A stretch of 64,000 nucleotides of DNA from 40CM-4-69-5 sp036556905 (GCA_036556905.1 DATBIM010000006.1:38371-102370), one strand, 5' to 3'. Shown: positions 27,432 through 36,631, counted from the first letter of the stretch. Notes: generated from the letters alone by a model not told the origin. Program-made: numbers and translations.

Positions 27432-28227
27432 CGGCACTCACCAGCGCGATGCTGGCGTCGTCGGCCGCCGCGATGGCGGCCGCCTGCTCCAGCAAGAGGA
27501 TACGACCGGCCTCCACGGCGAGCACGGCGGCGCCGCCGACGGTGGCGGCGGCGATCGTGTCCATGCCGATGGCGGGGGTGTCGATGCGGTAGTCATGATC
27601 GCCGGCCACCGCCTTCACCACGACCGCGCCGGGCCCGGCCAACGTGGTGCCCCGCCGAATGGCCTCCGTCGTTCCCTCGACGGCCTCGACGGCGGTCACC
27701 GCGCCGCGTCGGAGGACCACCGTCTGCCCGATGCGCTGGTCGGCCATCTGGCGGGCCAGGGCCAGGCCGCGACGGATCTCGCCCCACTCCACCTCGGTCG
27801 GCGAGCGCCGGGACCAGCAGCCGGCGGCCAGCAGCAGATCGCCGAGAAATTCCCGCTGATCCAGCACTTCGACGCCCACCGAGGCCAGCGTGGCGATCAC
27901 CGTCTCCACCAGCTTGACGTCGACGCGGCTCCCGGCTTGCGCGGCCAGCGCGTGGGTCGTGTCATCGGCGGGCTCGGCGCGAAGGACCTCGCCCATGGAG
28001 AAGCGCCCGCACAGCACGGCGGCCGTGGCTCCCTCACGATTCAGCGTGTCGAGGACGGCGCCGACCTCGGTGAGGCGGCTGGGGACGACGCGCTCGGCCA
28101 CCCCACCCAGGTCGCCGGCGCCGGAGAAGGTGAAGGCCACCACGCGCCAGCCCTGTGTGCGCGCCCGCGCGGCGATGAGGGCCGGCAAGACGCCGGCCCC
28201 CGCCATCAGACCGAGCGTCCGCTCCAC
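27418..28227 (-). CDS. lpxI: UDP-2,3-diacylglucosamine pyrophosphatase LpxI
   Basis: LpxI hydrolyses UDP-diacylglucosamine to lipid X. It is the alternative to LpxH used by Alphaproteobacteria and many other phyla. The 269 residues begin with LGLMAGAGVLPALIA and contain VLCGRFS and the conserved C-terminal domain with DTPAIGMDTI. The GTG start at 28227 lies 22 bases inside the upstream oxidoreductase gene. Its place between lpxA and lpxB is the usual one for lpxI. Confidence 0.93.
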   Translation of the reverse strand: MERTLGLMAGAGVLPALIAARARTQGWRVVAFTFSGAGDLGGVAERVVPSRLTEVGAVLDTLNREGATAAVLCGRFSMGEVLRAEPADDTTHALAAQAGSRVDVKLVETVIATLASVGVEVLDQREFLGDLLLAAGCWSRRSPTEVEWGEIRRGLALARQMADQRIGQTVVLRRGAVTAVEAVEGTTEAIRRGTTLAGPGAVVVKAVAGDHDYRIDTPAIGMDTIAAATVGGAAVLAVEAGRILLLEQAAAIAAADDASIALVSADGRA

Positions 28228-29234
28228 GGCCAGTCGGGCGGCAGGGCGGCCTCCCAGCGCCCGTCGCGGATCATCCGTTCGATCTCGAGGGCCATGGCCA
28301 GCGAGCGGAGGTCGTCGAGCTCGGCCAGCTCGACCTGTTCGCCGCCGCGCAGGCGCTGCACGGTGCGAATGAGGTTGGCGATCTCCAGCTTGAGAGGGTT
28401 GTCCTTGTGCACGAACAGGTGCTCGACGAAGGAGGCCTGACGATAGCGGATGGCTTCCCGGTTCGAGCGGGCCTCCTGGGCGGCCCGTCGGTGGATCTCG
28501 ATGTCCTGCACGAGATAGTCGAGGACGATGTAGGCGTCGGGTTGCGTGATGGCCAGCGTCCGGATCTTCTCCTCGGTGGCGCGGCTGGCCGTGATGGTGG
28601 CGATGGTCCCCGACTCGAACCAGATCCCGACATTGGCGACGTCGGTCACGTCCGACTGGAGACTGGCTCCGAATGCGGCCAGCCGCCGCGGCGCCGCGGG
28701 TACCAGGGCCAGGACGATGTCGATGTCGTGGATCATGAGATCCATGACCACCGTGTCCTTCTGGACGCGGGGGACGAACGGGCCCAGCCGGCGGGACTCG
28801 ATGAGGATCGGCCGCTCCACGATCTTGCGAAGCTCCTGGACGGCCCCATTGAACCGCTCCACGTGGCCCACCTGCAAGGCGGCTCCCGAGCTGCGGGCGA
28901 TGGCGAAGAGCTCCCGGGCCTCTTTCAGGGTGGGTGCCATCGGCTTCTCGACGAGCACACCGACACCGGCGGATAGCAGGTCCCGGGCGACGTGGAAGTG
29001 CTGCTCGGTGGGCACGGCCACGCTCACGACGTCCACCTGGCCAATGAGATCCCGATGATCGCTGAAGGCGCGGGTATCGTAGTGTCGGGCGACCTCGGCG
29101 GCCCGATCTCCGTCGATGTCGGCGACGCCCACGAAATCCACGTCCCAGAGCTCGGCGTAGACGCGGGCATGGTACTGGCCCATGTGGCCCACGCCCACCA
29201 CTCCGGCTCGGATGCGGCTGGTGCTTGCTGTCAC
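28206..29234 (-). CDS. Gfo/Idh/MocA-family oxidoreductase, possible GnnA-like UDP-GlcNAc dehydrogenase
   Basis: The 342 residues have an N-terminal NAD(P)-binding GVGHMG (14-19), the family lysine in EKP (96-98), and a catalytic-type His in MIHDIDIV. The gene sits between lpxA and lpxI. In Acidithiobacillus and Leptospira a relative in this region, GnnA, works with the aminotransferase GnnB to make UDP-GlcNAc3N, which gives lipid A with N-linked acyl chains. No gnnB is present in this window, so the function is open. The GTG start at 29234 overlaps the lpxA stop. Confidence 0.88.
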   Translation of the reverse strand: MTASTSRIRAGVVGVGHMGQYHARVYAELWDVDFVGVADIDGDRAAEVARHYDTRAFSDHRDLIGQVDVVSVAVPTEQHFHVARDLLSAGVGVLVEKPMAPTLKEARELFAIARSSGAALQVGHVERFNGAVQELRKIVERPILIESRRLGPFVPRVQKDTVVMDLMIHDIDIVLALVPAAPRRLAAFGASLQSDVTDVANVGIWFESGTIATITASRATEEKIRTLAITQPDAYIVLDYLVQDIEIHRRAAQEARSNREAIRYRQASFVEHLFVHKDNPLKLEIANLIRTVQRLRGGEQVELAELDDLRSLAMALEIERMIRDGRWEAALPPDWPWSGRSV

Positions 29235-30091
29235 GGCATGCCTCCATGTTCGGCGCCAGTCTCCAGCTCTTCGCCGGCGACCGCGGCCTGACCCCAGCCC
29301 CCCGGCGGTCCGCAGATCCCACGGTGAGAGGCGGACGCGACGAACTCCACGAGCGCATCGACCAGCGGATGGGGCGAGAGCTCCTGCCGCATCCGCTCCA
29401 CGGCCCGGACGGGCGTGAGGCCACTGCGGTAGAGGATACGGTGGGCGTCCTGCACGGCGCGGCGGTCTGCCGGTGGGATCCCGGCCCGTCGGAGCCCCAC
29501 CACGTTCACGCTGTGCACGGCCGGGGGTGCGCCGAAGGCCAGCATGAACGGCGGCACGTCGACGGTGACCCGGCTGCTGCCGCCCAGGTAGGCGTATTGG
29601 CCGACGCGCACGAAGGGCGCCAGCCCGCTCAGGCCTCCGATGGTCGCATAGTCGCCGATCTGGCAGTGGCCGGTGATGCCTGCATAGTTGATGATGATGA
29701 CTCCCTGACCAATCCGGCAGTCGTGGGCCACGTGGCTCATCGACATGATGAGACACTTGGGGCCGATCTCAGTCATGCCTTCCGGCCGGGAGGCTCGGTG
29801 AATGACCACGTACTCCCGGATGACCGTTTCCGCGCCGATCCGGATGCCCGAAGGTGTGCCCTCCTTGAACTTGAGGTCCTGAGGTCGGCCTCCCAACGCC
29901 GATCCGTGACCGATCTGGACGAGGGGGCCCACATCGATCCGCCCCTCCAGGATGACATGATGACCCACCTCGACGCCGTCGGCCAGGCTCACGTCCGGGC
30001 CGATGATGGAGAAGGCGCCGACGCGGACGTCGCGGCCCAACACGGCGTGGGGATCCACGATGGCGCTGGCGTGGATGCCGTCAGGCGTCAT
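29231..30091 (-). CDS. lpxA: acyl-ACP:UDP-N-acetylglucosamine O-acyltransferase
   Basis: LpxA catalyses the first step of lipid A synthesis. The 286 residues form a left-handed beta helix of hexapeptide repeats, followed by a C-terminal helical domain. The catalytic His is His123 in SHVAHDCRIG, and GGRPQDLKF (68-76) matches the substrate loop. It is about 20 residues longer than E. coli LpxA, with a glycine-rich C-terminal tail. The ATG at 30091 lies 11 bases inside lpxD. The usual fabZ between lpxD and lpxA is missing. Confidence 0.95.
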   Translation of the reverse strand: MTPDGIHASAIVDPHAVLGRDVRVGAFSIIGPDVSLADGVEVGHHVILEGRIDVGPLVQIGHGSALGGRPQDLKFKEGTPSGIRIGAETVIREYVVIHRASRPEGMTEIGPKCLIMSMSHVAHDCRIGQGVIIINYAGITGHCQIGDYATIGGLSGLAPFVRVGQYAYLGGSSRVTVDVPPFMLAFGAPPAVHSVNVVGLRRAGIPPADRRAVQDAHRILYRSGLTPVRAVERMRQELSPHPLVDALVEFVASASHRGICGPPGGWGQAAVAGEELETGAEHGGMP

Positions 30092-31157
30092 CACCGGCCT
30101 CTTCCCCCGGGCTCGCGTCCCCCAGACGCGCCGCCAGGGCCTCGAGTCGACGCTCCAGCCGGCGCAGGCGCCGCGCCATCTCCGGCAGCTGGCCTTCGAC
30201 AAGGAGGATGCGCTTGGTCTGCGTGAGGGGTCGCGCCGGCGAGCCGAGGACCTTCTCGCCGGCGGGGATGTCGGCGTGGACGCCGGACTGCGCCCCCACG
30301 ACGGCGCCGTCGCCCAGGGTGACATGGTCGGCGATGCCCACCTGGCCGCCCAGCATCACGCCGCGACCGATCCGGCAGGAGCCGGCGATGCCGACCTGAG
30401 CCACCAGCACCGAGTGCTCACCCACCTCGACGTTGTGACCGATCTGCACGAGGTTGTCGACCTTGGTCCCCTGCCGAACGACGGTGTCGCCGAATCCGCC
30501 GCGGTCGACCGTGGTGTTGGCGCCCAACTCGACGTCGTCCTCGATACGGACGCCGCCCAGCTGCGGGATCTTGCGGTGGCGGCTGCCGTCGAACACGTAC
30601 CCGAAGCCGTCCGCTCCGATCACCGCTCCCGCGTGCACGATGACCCGGCGGCCCAGGCGGACGCCCTCGCGGACCACCACATGCGGATAGAGGACGCACT
30701 CCTCACCGATCACGGCGCCCGCGCCGACGTAGACAAGCGGGTAGAGCCGGGTTCCCGCCCCGATCACGGCGCCGGTCTCCACGACGGCCAGGGCGCCGAT
30801 GCAGGCCCCGGCCGACACGCGAGCATCGGCCGCGACGATGGCCGACGGATCGATGCCGGGGTGCACGACGGCCGGCGGATGGAAGAGGGCAATGAGATCG
30901 ACGAGAGCCAGCCGCGGCGCGGCCGTGACGAGGACGGGCGATGGCAGCCCGGTCACTCCGGGCGGTGCCAGGAACGCGCCGGCCCGCGAGCGCTGGGCCG
31001 CCGCACGATACCGGGTGTCGATGAGGAAGGAGATCTCGCCGGGGCCTGCCGCGTCGAGGGGCGCCACCCCGTGGACGACGCGCGAGGGGTCGCCGTCCAC
31101 GGTGGCGCCCAGCGCCGCCGCGATCTGGCCGAGCGTCAAACCGGCCGGTGCGGCCAT
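30081..31157 (-). CDS. lpxD: UDP-3-O-acylglucosamine N-acyltransferase
   Basis: LpxD adds the N-linked acyl chain in lipid A synthesis. The 358 residues comprise an N-terminal uridine-binding domain (about 1-100), a hexapeptide left-handed beta helix (about 100-320) with catalytic His241 in VQIGHNVEVG, and a C-terminal helix rich in Arg and Leu. The ATG at 31157 follows the skp stop by 4 bases. The DGFGYVFDG and KIPQLGGV motifs are family-typical. Confidence 0.95.
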   Translation of the reverse strand: MAAPAGLTLGQIAAALGATVDGDPSRVVHGVAPLDAAGPGEISFLIDTRYRAAAQRSRAGAFLAPPGVTGLPSPVLVTAAPRLALVDLIALFHPPAVVHPGIDPSAIVAADARVSAGACIGALAVVETGAVIGAGTRLYPLVYVGAGAVIGEECVLYPHVVVREGVRLGRRVIVHAGAVIGADGFGYVFDGSRHRKIPQLGGVRIEDDVELGANTTVDRGGFGDTVVRQGTKVDNLVQIGHNVEVGEHSVLVAQVGIAGSCRIGRGVMLGGQVGIADHVTLGDGAVVGAQSGVHADIPAGEKVLGSPARPLTQTKRILLVEGQLPEMARRLRRLERRLEALAARLGDASPGEEAGDDA

Positions 31158-31161
31158 GGGA

Positions 31162-31716
31162 CTACTTCTTACCCTTCCCCGCCGACTCCTGATCGTACGC
31201 GCGGATGAGCTCGTCGGTGATGTCGGCGTCGGGCACGGCGTAGAGCACCCCAGCGCCGCGACGTTCCACGATCATGTAGTACCCTTTTTGCTTGCCCAGA
31301 CGCTCGATGATCACGGCCAGGTCCTGCTGGACGCGCACCAGCAGCTGCTGCTCCTTGCGCGCGAGGTCCCGCTGGAAGTCGTCGGCCAGCCGAGCCGCAT
31401 CCCGGCGCTTGCGCTCCAGCGCCTCCTCCTTCTCGCGGCGGGCCTCGGCGGTGAGCAACGAGCCCTTCTTGTCCAGGTCCTCACGCAGCTTGTCGAGCTC
31501 CTGACGGCGCGTGTCGATCTCCCGCTGCATCTGGGCCTTCTCACGCTCCAGCTGCTCGCGAGCCGCCAGACCGGCCTGCGACCGGACGAGCACGCGCTGG
31601 ATGTCGACGAAGGCGATCCGGGAGACGGCAGGGGGCGCCGACGGTGCCTGGGCCCGGGCCAGGCCGCCCGCCAGCAGCATCGTGACGACCATGCTCGCAG
31701 CCAGTGTTCCCCTCAT
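31162..31716 (-). CDS. skp: periplasmic chaperone Skp/OmpH
   Basis: Skp holds unfolded outer-membrane proteins in the periplasm on their way to BamA. The 184 residues have a signal peptide (cleavage likely after LARA at 22), a family start RIAFVDIQRVL, and a long charged coiled coil (about 50-135) forming the tentacles. The ATG at 31716 follows a perfect AGGAGG. The gene lies directly downstream of bamA, as in most diderm genomes. Confidence 0.93.
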   Translation of the reverse strand: MRGTLAASMVVTMLLAGGLARAQAPSAPPAVSRIAFVDIQRVLVRSQAGLAAREQLEREKAQMQREIDTRRQELDKLREDLDKKGSLLTAEARREKEEALERKRRDAARLADDFQRDLARKEQQLLVRVQQDLAVIIERLGKQKGYYMIVERRGAGVLYAVPDADITDELIRAYDQESAGKGKK

Positions 31717-31725
31717 GCGTTCCTC

Positions 31726-33981
31726 CTAGAACGGCGAGCCGACCGAGAAATGCAGGGCGCCAAAGTCCTCCCCTTTCTTTCGGTCGAGGAGAATGCCGTA
31801 GTCGATCCGGATGGGGCCGAACGGTGACGCCCACCGAACCCCGGCCCCCACCGCCTCGCGCGTATCGGTGGGATCGAATGACGTCCCGAAGCCGTAGACG
31901 TTGGCGATGTCGAAGAAGGCGGCCACGCGAACGCCGAAGAACAGGGGGATGATGTACTCCACGTTGCCCAGCACATAGGAGGTGCCACCGATGCGGTTGC
32001 CGTCCTCATCAACTGGGGAAATCTCTCGGAACTTGACGCCCCGGAAGGTGTTGGGGCCGCCGAGATAGAAGCGCTCGAAGAGAGGAAGCTCCTCCCCACC
32101 CCAGCCCCACCCCGCGCCCGCTTCGGCGCGCCCCGACAGGACGTGGTTGAGCCAGATCGGGTAAAAGTAGCTGGTGCTGGCGACGCTCTTGATGTACTGG
32201 GAATCACCGCCCAGGCCCGCGAAGTCGAGGGTCAGAGTGGTGTGGCCACCGCGGGTCGGGGCCAGGATATTGTCCCGGCTGTCGCGGACGAGCGAGCCGG
32301 AGATCAGCGACGTCAACAGCGTGCCCTCCTGCTCCTTCAGTTCTTCGCTGGCCGTGTCCGCGATGTCGCTGACGTCGTCCCGGGTCAGGCGGTACCCGGT
32401 GTGCCAGCGCCAGTATTCGGCGAAGGGATGGCTCATGCGCAGGCCGCCACCCAGCGAGTCGTAGTCGTATTCGTCGTACACCCGCCGAAGATTGAAGAGG
32501 TCGAAGCCGGCCGACAGCGGCCGGTCGAAGAGCCAGGGCTCGGTGAAGCTGATGATTCCCTGCTGCGTGGTGCCGCCCACCCGGATGCGGAGGGTGGCCT
32601 CCCAGCCCCGGCCCAGGAAGTTCCGCTGGGAGAGGTCGATGGTGCCGATGAGGTTGTCCACCGAGGAGAAGCCGCCGCCGATGCTGAAGATCCCCGTGGG
32701 CCGCTCGACGACGTTGATGTTCACGATGATCCGGTTGCGGTCCGCGCCCGGTGCCGTGCTGGCCTCGACGGTCTCGAAGTAGCCGAGGTTGATCAGCCGC
32801 TGGCGGGCCCGCTGCAGCTTCTGCAGCGTGAAGAGGTCGCCTTCCGCCATGGGGATCTCCCGGCGCAGGATCTTGTCCTGCGAGCGCGTGTTGCCACTGA
32901 TGTTGATCCGCTCCACGTACACCTCGGGCCCTTCCACGATATCGAAGGTCAGATTGACCTTGGCTGTGGCTGGGAAGGGCTCCGAGCGCGGAACGACGTC
33001 GGCGGCGGCCCGCCCGATCGAGCTGAAGAGGTCAGCGATCGCGCCTACGGACTCCCGGAGCTTGGATCGGGAATAGATGTCCCCCGGCTTGAGCCGAACC
33101 AGCCGGCGGACCTCCTCGTCGGGAAACAGGGTCACCCCCTGGATGCGGATCTGGTCCACCCGGTACTGGGGGCCTTCCACGATCGAGAACGTGACCGTGA
33201 CCCGGGCCTTGTCGCGGTCCACCGAGATGTCATAGCCCTCCACCCGCGCCTGGATGTAGCCGTGGTCGTTGTAGAGGCTCAGAATGCGCTCGACCTCCTC
33301 GTCGAGCTTCTGCCGCTGCAGGGTGCCCCGGAGGATAAAATACTCCCGCTCCTGGGTGACGAGCACCTTCTTGATCTGACGAGCGCTGAGCCCCTGATTC
33401 CCCTTGATGACAATGCGGTCGATGGTGATGCGCCGCCCCTCGTCGATCGTGAAGACCACCTTCACATCCCCACCGGACAGCCGTTCGGTCTCGGGGGTGA
33501 CTTTGACCTCGAAATAGCCGGACTGCTCGTAGTAATCGTGGAGCTTCTCCTGGGCTTTGCGAACCTCGACCGGGCTGTAGACGCTACCCAGCCTGATGTC
33601 GATCTGATCTTGCAGGTCGCTGGTGGCAAGCTTCTTGTTGCCCACGAACTCCACGTCCCGGACGAACGGGCGTTCCATCACCACCAGAATCACTTTGACC
33701 CCGCCCTCGAAGTCCTCCACCTTCGCCTGCACGTCGTCAAAGAAGCCCAGGGCGAAGATGGTGCGGAGGTCGTCGCTGAGCTGGGAGGGGTTGAAGGGGG
33801 CGCCGATACGCGTCTGCACCCGGCTGAGGATGACGGCCTCCTGGACCCGCCGGTTGCCCTCGACCACCAGTTCCTTCACCAGCACGGGTCGCTGTTGACC
33901 GGCCGCCCAGGGACTTCGCATCACCACGGCGAGGCACACAAAAAAAAAGATGGAGAGACGCACTCTCCCCCTGGTCCCCAC
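31726..33981 (-). CDS. bamA: outer membrane protein assembly factor BamA
   Basis: BamA inserts beta-barrel proteins into the outer membrane. The 751 residues have an N-terminal signal peptide, five POTRA domains (about 33-420) and a C-terminal 16-strand barrel. The barrel shows a Bam/Omp85 FYLGGPNTFRG motif and ends in Phe (FSVGSPF), a proper beta-signal. GTG at 33981 gives the longest form, and a second GTG at 33963 is an alternative with a GGGGGAGA site. The signal-peptide codons contain a run of nine T (33940-33948). Confidence 0.95.
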   Translation of the reverse strand: MGTRGRVRLSIFFFVCLAVVMRSPWAAGQQRPVLVKELVVEGNRRVQEAVILSRVQTRIGAPFNPSQLSDDLRTIFALGFFDDVQAKVEDFEGGVKVILVVMERPFVRDVEFVGNKKLATSDLQDQIDIRLGSVYSPVEVRKAQEKLHDYYEQSGYFEVKVTPETERLSGGDVKVVFTIDEGRRITIDRIVIKGNQGLSARQIKKVLVTQEREYFILRGTLQRQKLDEEVERILSLYNDHGYIQARVEGYDISVDRDKARVTVTFSIVEGPQYRVDQIRIQGVTLFPDEEVRRLVRLKPGDIYSRSKLRESVGAIADLFSSIGRAAADVVPRSEPFPATAKVNLTFDIVEGPEVYVERINISGNTRSQDKILRREIPMAEGDLFTLQKLQRARQRLINLGYFETVEASTAPGADRNRIIVNINVVERPTGIFSIGGGFSSVDNLIGTIDLSQRNFLGRGWEATLRIRVGGTTQQGIISFTEPWLFDRPLSAGFDLFNLRRVYDEYDYDSLGGGLRMSHPFAEYWRWHTGYRLTRDDVSDIADTASEELKEQEGTLLTSLISGSLVRDSRDNILAPTRGGHTTLTLDFAGLGGDSQYIKSVASTSYFYPIWLNHVLSGRAEAGAGWGWGGEELPLFERFYLGGPNTFRGVKFREISPVDEDGNRIGGTSYVLGNVEYIIPLFFGVRVAAFFDIANVYGFGTSFDPTDTREAVGAGVRWASPFGPIRIDYGILLDRKKGEDFGALHFSVGSPF
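33940..33948 (-). repeat. nine-base homopolymer in the bamA signal-peptide codons
   Basis: Nine consecutive A on the plus strand encode three Phe (TTT x3) in the hydrophobic core of the BamA signal peptide. Such runs are rare in G+C-rich coding DNA and are slippage-prone during replication and transcription. Confidence 0.85.
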
Positions 33982-34010
33982 CGGCCCTCTCGGCTCGCGT
34001 CGGTCGTTAA

Positions 34011-36458
34011 CTAGTGCTCGGCAAGCTCGAGCGGCGCCTCGATTGTCTCCGCCTCGCGGAACACGAAGGTGCCCGCGTCGACGTCCACCTCGATGCGCGC
34101 GTGCTCGGGGATCTGGCCCCGGATAATGGCCTCGGCCAGGGGGTCCTCGACGTGCTTCTGGATCGTACGGCGAAGCTGGCGGGCCCCATAGGTCGGGTCG
34201 TACCCCTTCTCGACGAGGGCGTCCTCTGCCGCCGACGTGAGGACGAGCTCGATCCCCCGCTCACCGAGCTGCTTGTTGATGCGCCGTGCCATGAGCCGGA
34301 TGATCGCCTTGATATGGTTGGCCGACAGCGAGTGGAAGACCACGATCTCGTCGATGCGGTTCAGGAACTCGGGCCGGAAGGCTCGCTTCATTTCGTCCAG
34401 GACGCGGTCTTTCATTTTCTCGTAGGACTGCTCGTCGGATTCCTGCAAGAAGCCCGGGGAGACCCGCTTGCCGATGAGGCTGGTCCCCAGGTTCGACGTC
34501 ATGATCAGGATCGTGTTCTTGAAATCCACGACGTGACCGAGTGAATCGGTGAGCCGCCCGTCGTCCAGCACCTGGAGCAGCATGTTGAAGACGTCGGGGT
34601 GTGCCTTTTCGATCTCGTCGAACAGCACGACGGAGTAGGGGCGCCGCCGGACCTTCTCGGTCAGGAAGCCGCCTTCCTCGTAACCGACGTAACCGGGAGG
34701 CGCGCCCAGCAGGCGTGACACCGAGAACTTTTCCATGTACTCGGACATGTCGACCCGGATCAGGGCGTTCTCGTCACCGAAGAGGTACTCGGCCAGAGCC
34801 CGGGCCAGCTCGGTCTTCCCCACACCGGTCGGTCCCAGGAAAACGAACGAGCCCACCGGGCGCTTGGCGTCCTTGAGCCCGGCCCGCGAGCGCCGGATGG
34901 CCCGGGCCACCGCGGCCACCGCGTCGTTCTGACCGATGATCCGGTCGTGCAGGGCCTCCTCCATGCGAGCGAGCTTCTCCGACTCCTTCTCTTCCAGCTT
35001 GGACAGGGGAATCCCGGTCCAGCGGGAGACGATGTACTCGATGTCCTCTTCCTCGACGACCTGTTTGCCTTTGCCCTTGTTTTTCTCCCACTCCCGCTTG
35101 AGCTCTTCCTCGCGGTGGCGGAGCAGTTTCTCTTTCTCGCGGAGGGCAGCGGCTTTCTCGAACTCCTGGGCCTCCAGGTACATGTCCTTTTCGCGGATCA
35201 CCCGCTCCAGCTCCTTCTCGATCTCCTTGACCTCGGGCGGCGGAGTCAGCGCCATCAGTCGCGTTCGCGAGGACGCTTCGTCGATGACGTCGATGGCCTT
35301 GTCGGGGAGCTGGCGGTCGGTGATGTAGCGATCGGCAAGGTTCACGGCCGCCGTGATGGCCTGCTCGGTGATCTTCACCCGATGATGGGCTTCGTACTTG
35401 TGGCGCAGGCCCCGGATGATCTCGATGGCTTCGGGGACGGTGGGGGCCTTCACCAGCACCGGCTGGAAGCGACGCTCCAGGGCCCCGTCCTTCTCGATGT
35501 ACTTGCGATACTCGTCCAGGGTTGTCGCCCCGATCGTCTGGATCTCGCCCCGGCTCAGCGCCGGCTTGAGCATGTTCGACGCATCGATGGCACCCTCGGC
35601 GGCGCCGGCGCCGATCAGCGTGTGGAGCTCGTCGAGGAACAGGATGACGTTCTCCGACTGCTTGATTTCCTTCATGACCGCCTTGAGCCGCTCCTCGAAT
35701 TGGCCCCGGTACTTGGTGCCGGCCACGAGGGCACCCAGGTCGAGCTGGAGGAGCCGCTTGTTGAGCAGGACGTCGGGAACGTCATGGCTCATGATCTTCT
35801 GGGCCAGGCCCTCGACGATGGCGGTCTTCCCCACTCCCGGCTCTCCGATGAGCACGGGATTGTTCTTCGTGCGCCGGGCCAGGATCTGGATGACGCGCTC
35901 GATCTCCTGCTCACGGCCGATCACGGGGTCGAGCTTGCTCTCGCGAGCGAGTTGCGTGAGGTCCCGGGCAAATTCATCGAGCACAGGCGTCTGGGACCGC
36001 TTCTTGGGCCGCGGGTAGTATTGATCGCCGAGGAGGGCCAGCGTCTCCTGGCGCACCTCATCGAGCCGGGCGCCGAGGGATTCGAGAATCTTGGCGGCGA
36101 TTGACTGCCCTTCCTTCATCAGGCCGAGCAGCAGGTGCTCGGTGCCGATGTAGTTGTGCCCGAGCTGGCGCGCCTCCTCGATGGAGAGTTCCAGCACGCG
36201 CTTGGCCTGGGGGGTGAAGGGCACCTCACCGAACGTCAGTGTTTTCGGGAAGCCAGCCAGGGCGCGCTCCACCTCGGCCTTGACCGTTTCCAACCGCAGC
36301 CCGAGCCGCTGCAGCACGGCCGTCGCGATGCCTTCGCCATCTCGGATGAGCCCGAGGAGGACATGCTCGGTACCAACGAAGTCGTGGCGGAAGCGGCCCG
36401 CCTCTTCTCGCGCCAGAATGATGACCCGCCGCGCCCGTTCGGTGAATCGTTCGAACAC
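34011..36458 (-). CDS. clpC: ATP-dependent Clp protease ATP-binding subunit ClpC
   Basis: ClpC is a two-ring AAA+ unfoldase that feeds ClpP. The 815 residues show duplicated N-terminal Clp repeats (about 5-145), AAA-1 with GEPGVGKT (205-212), a short middle coiled coil (about 410-480) and AAA-2 with GPTGVGKT. The short middle domain separates it from ClpB. The GTG start at 36458 follows GGAGGG at good distance. No ctsR, mcsA or mcsB genes adjoin it, unlike in Firmicutes. It lies 29 bases upstream of bamA in transcription order. Confidence 0.95.
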   Translation of the reverse strand: MFERFTERARRVIILAREEAGRFRHDFVGTEHVLLGLIRDGEGIATAVLQRLGLRLETVKAEVERALAGFPKTLTFGEVPFTPQAKRVLELSIEEARQLGHNYIGTEHLLLGLMKEGQSIAAKILESLGARLDEVRQETLALLGDQYYPRPKKRSQTPVLDEFARDLTQLARESKLDPVIGREQEIERVIQILARRTKNNPVLIGEPGVGKTAIVEGLAQKIMSHDVPDVLLNKRLLQLDLGALVAGTKYRGQFEERLKAVMKEIKQSENVILFLDELHTLIGAGAAEGAIDASNMLKPALSRGEIQTIGATTLDEYRKYIEKDGALERRFQPVLVKAPTVPEAIEIIRGLRHKYEAHHRVKITEQAITAAVNLADRYITDRQLPDKAIDVIDEASSRTRLMALTPPPEVKEIEKELERVIREKDMYLEAQEFEKAAALREKEKLLRHREEELKREWEKNKGKGKQVVEEEDIEYIVSRWTGIPLSKLEEKESEKLARMEEALHDRIIGQNDAVAAVARAIRRSRAGLKDAKRPVGSFVFLGPTGVGKTELARALAEYLFGDENALIRVDMSEYMEKFSVSRLLGAPPGYVGYEEGGFLTEKVRRRPYSVVLFDEIEKAHPDVFNMLLQVLDDGRLTDSLGHVVDFKNTILIMTSNLGTSLIGKRVSPGFLQESDEQSYEKMKDRVLDEMKRAFRPEFLNRIDEIVVFHSLSANHIKAIIRLMARRINKQLGERGIELVLTSAAEDALVEKGYDPTYGARQLRRTIQKHVEDPLAEAIIRGQIPEHARIEVDVDAGTFVFREAETIEAPLELAEH

Positions 36459-36487
36459 TGGAGTCCCTCCACCCCTTTCTTTAACCG

Positions 36488-36538
36488 GCCGTCGCGAAAT
36501 TTGTCTGCGCCGACGGCTAGTTACTCGGCCTCAGTATA
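36488..36538 (-). promoter_or_regulatory. clpC upstream region: -10-like box and leader inverted repeat
   Basis: The 173-bp spacer 36459-36631 separates lolD from clpC. On the minus strand TATACT (36538-36533) resembles a -10 box, but I see no good -35. Downstream of it, in the presumed leader, GCCGTCG (36488-36494) and CGACGGC (36511-36517) form a perfect 7-bp inverted repeat. It could fold as a leader hairpin or serve as an operator for heat or stress control. There is no CIRCE or CtsR box. Confidence 0.35.
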
Positions 36539-36631
36539 GCCCACGCTGGCAAGGCCCGCCACGGATTTTCTCCGAAATCGACCTAAGCCTGCGAAAGTGT
36601 ACGTCAAACCCGGTGAGCCCGCCGCTCGTGC

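Noticed and set aside
32143..34014. 623-codon plus-strand open frame opposite bamA
   Set aside because: Antisense to a clear bamA; long open antisense frames are expected at this G+C content.
36459..36631. CIRCE or CtsR operator upstream of clpC
   Set aside because: Neither the CIRCE 9-9-9 inverted repeat nor the CtsR heptad repeat is present.
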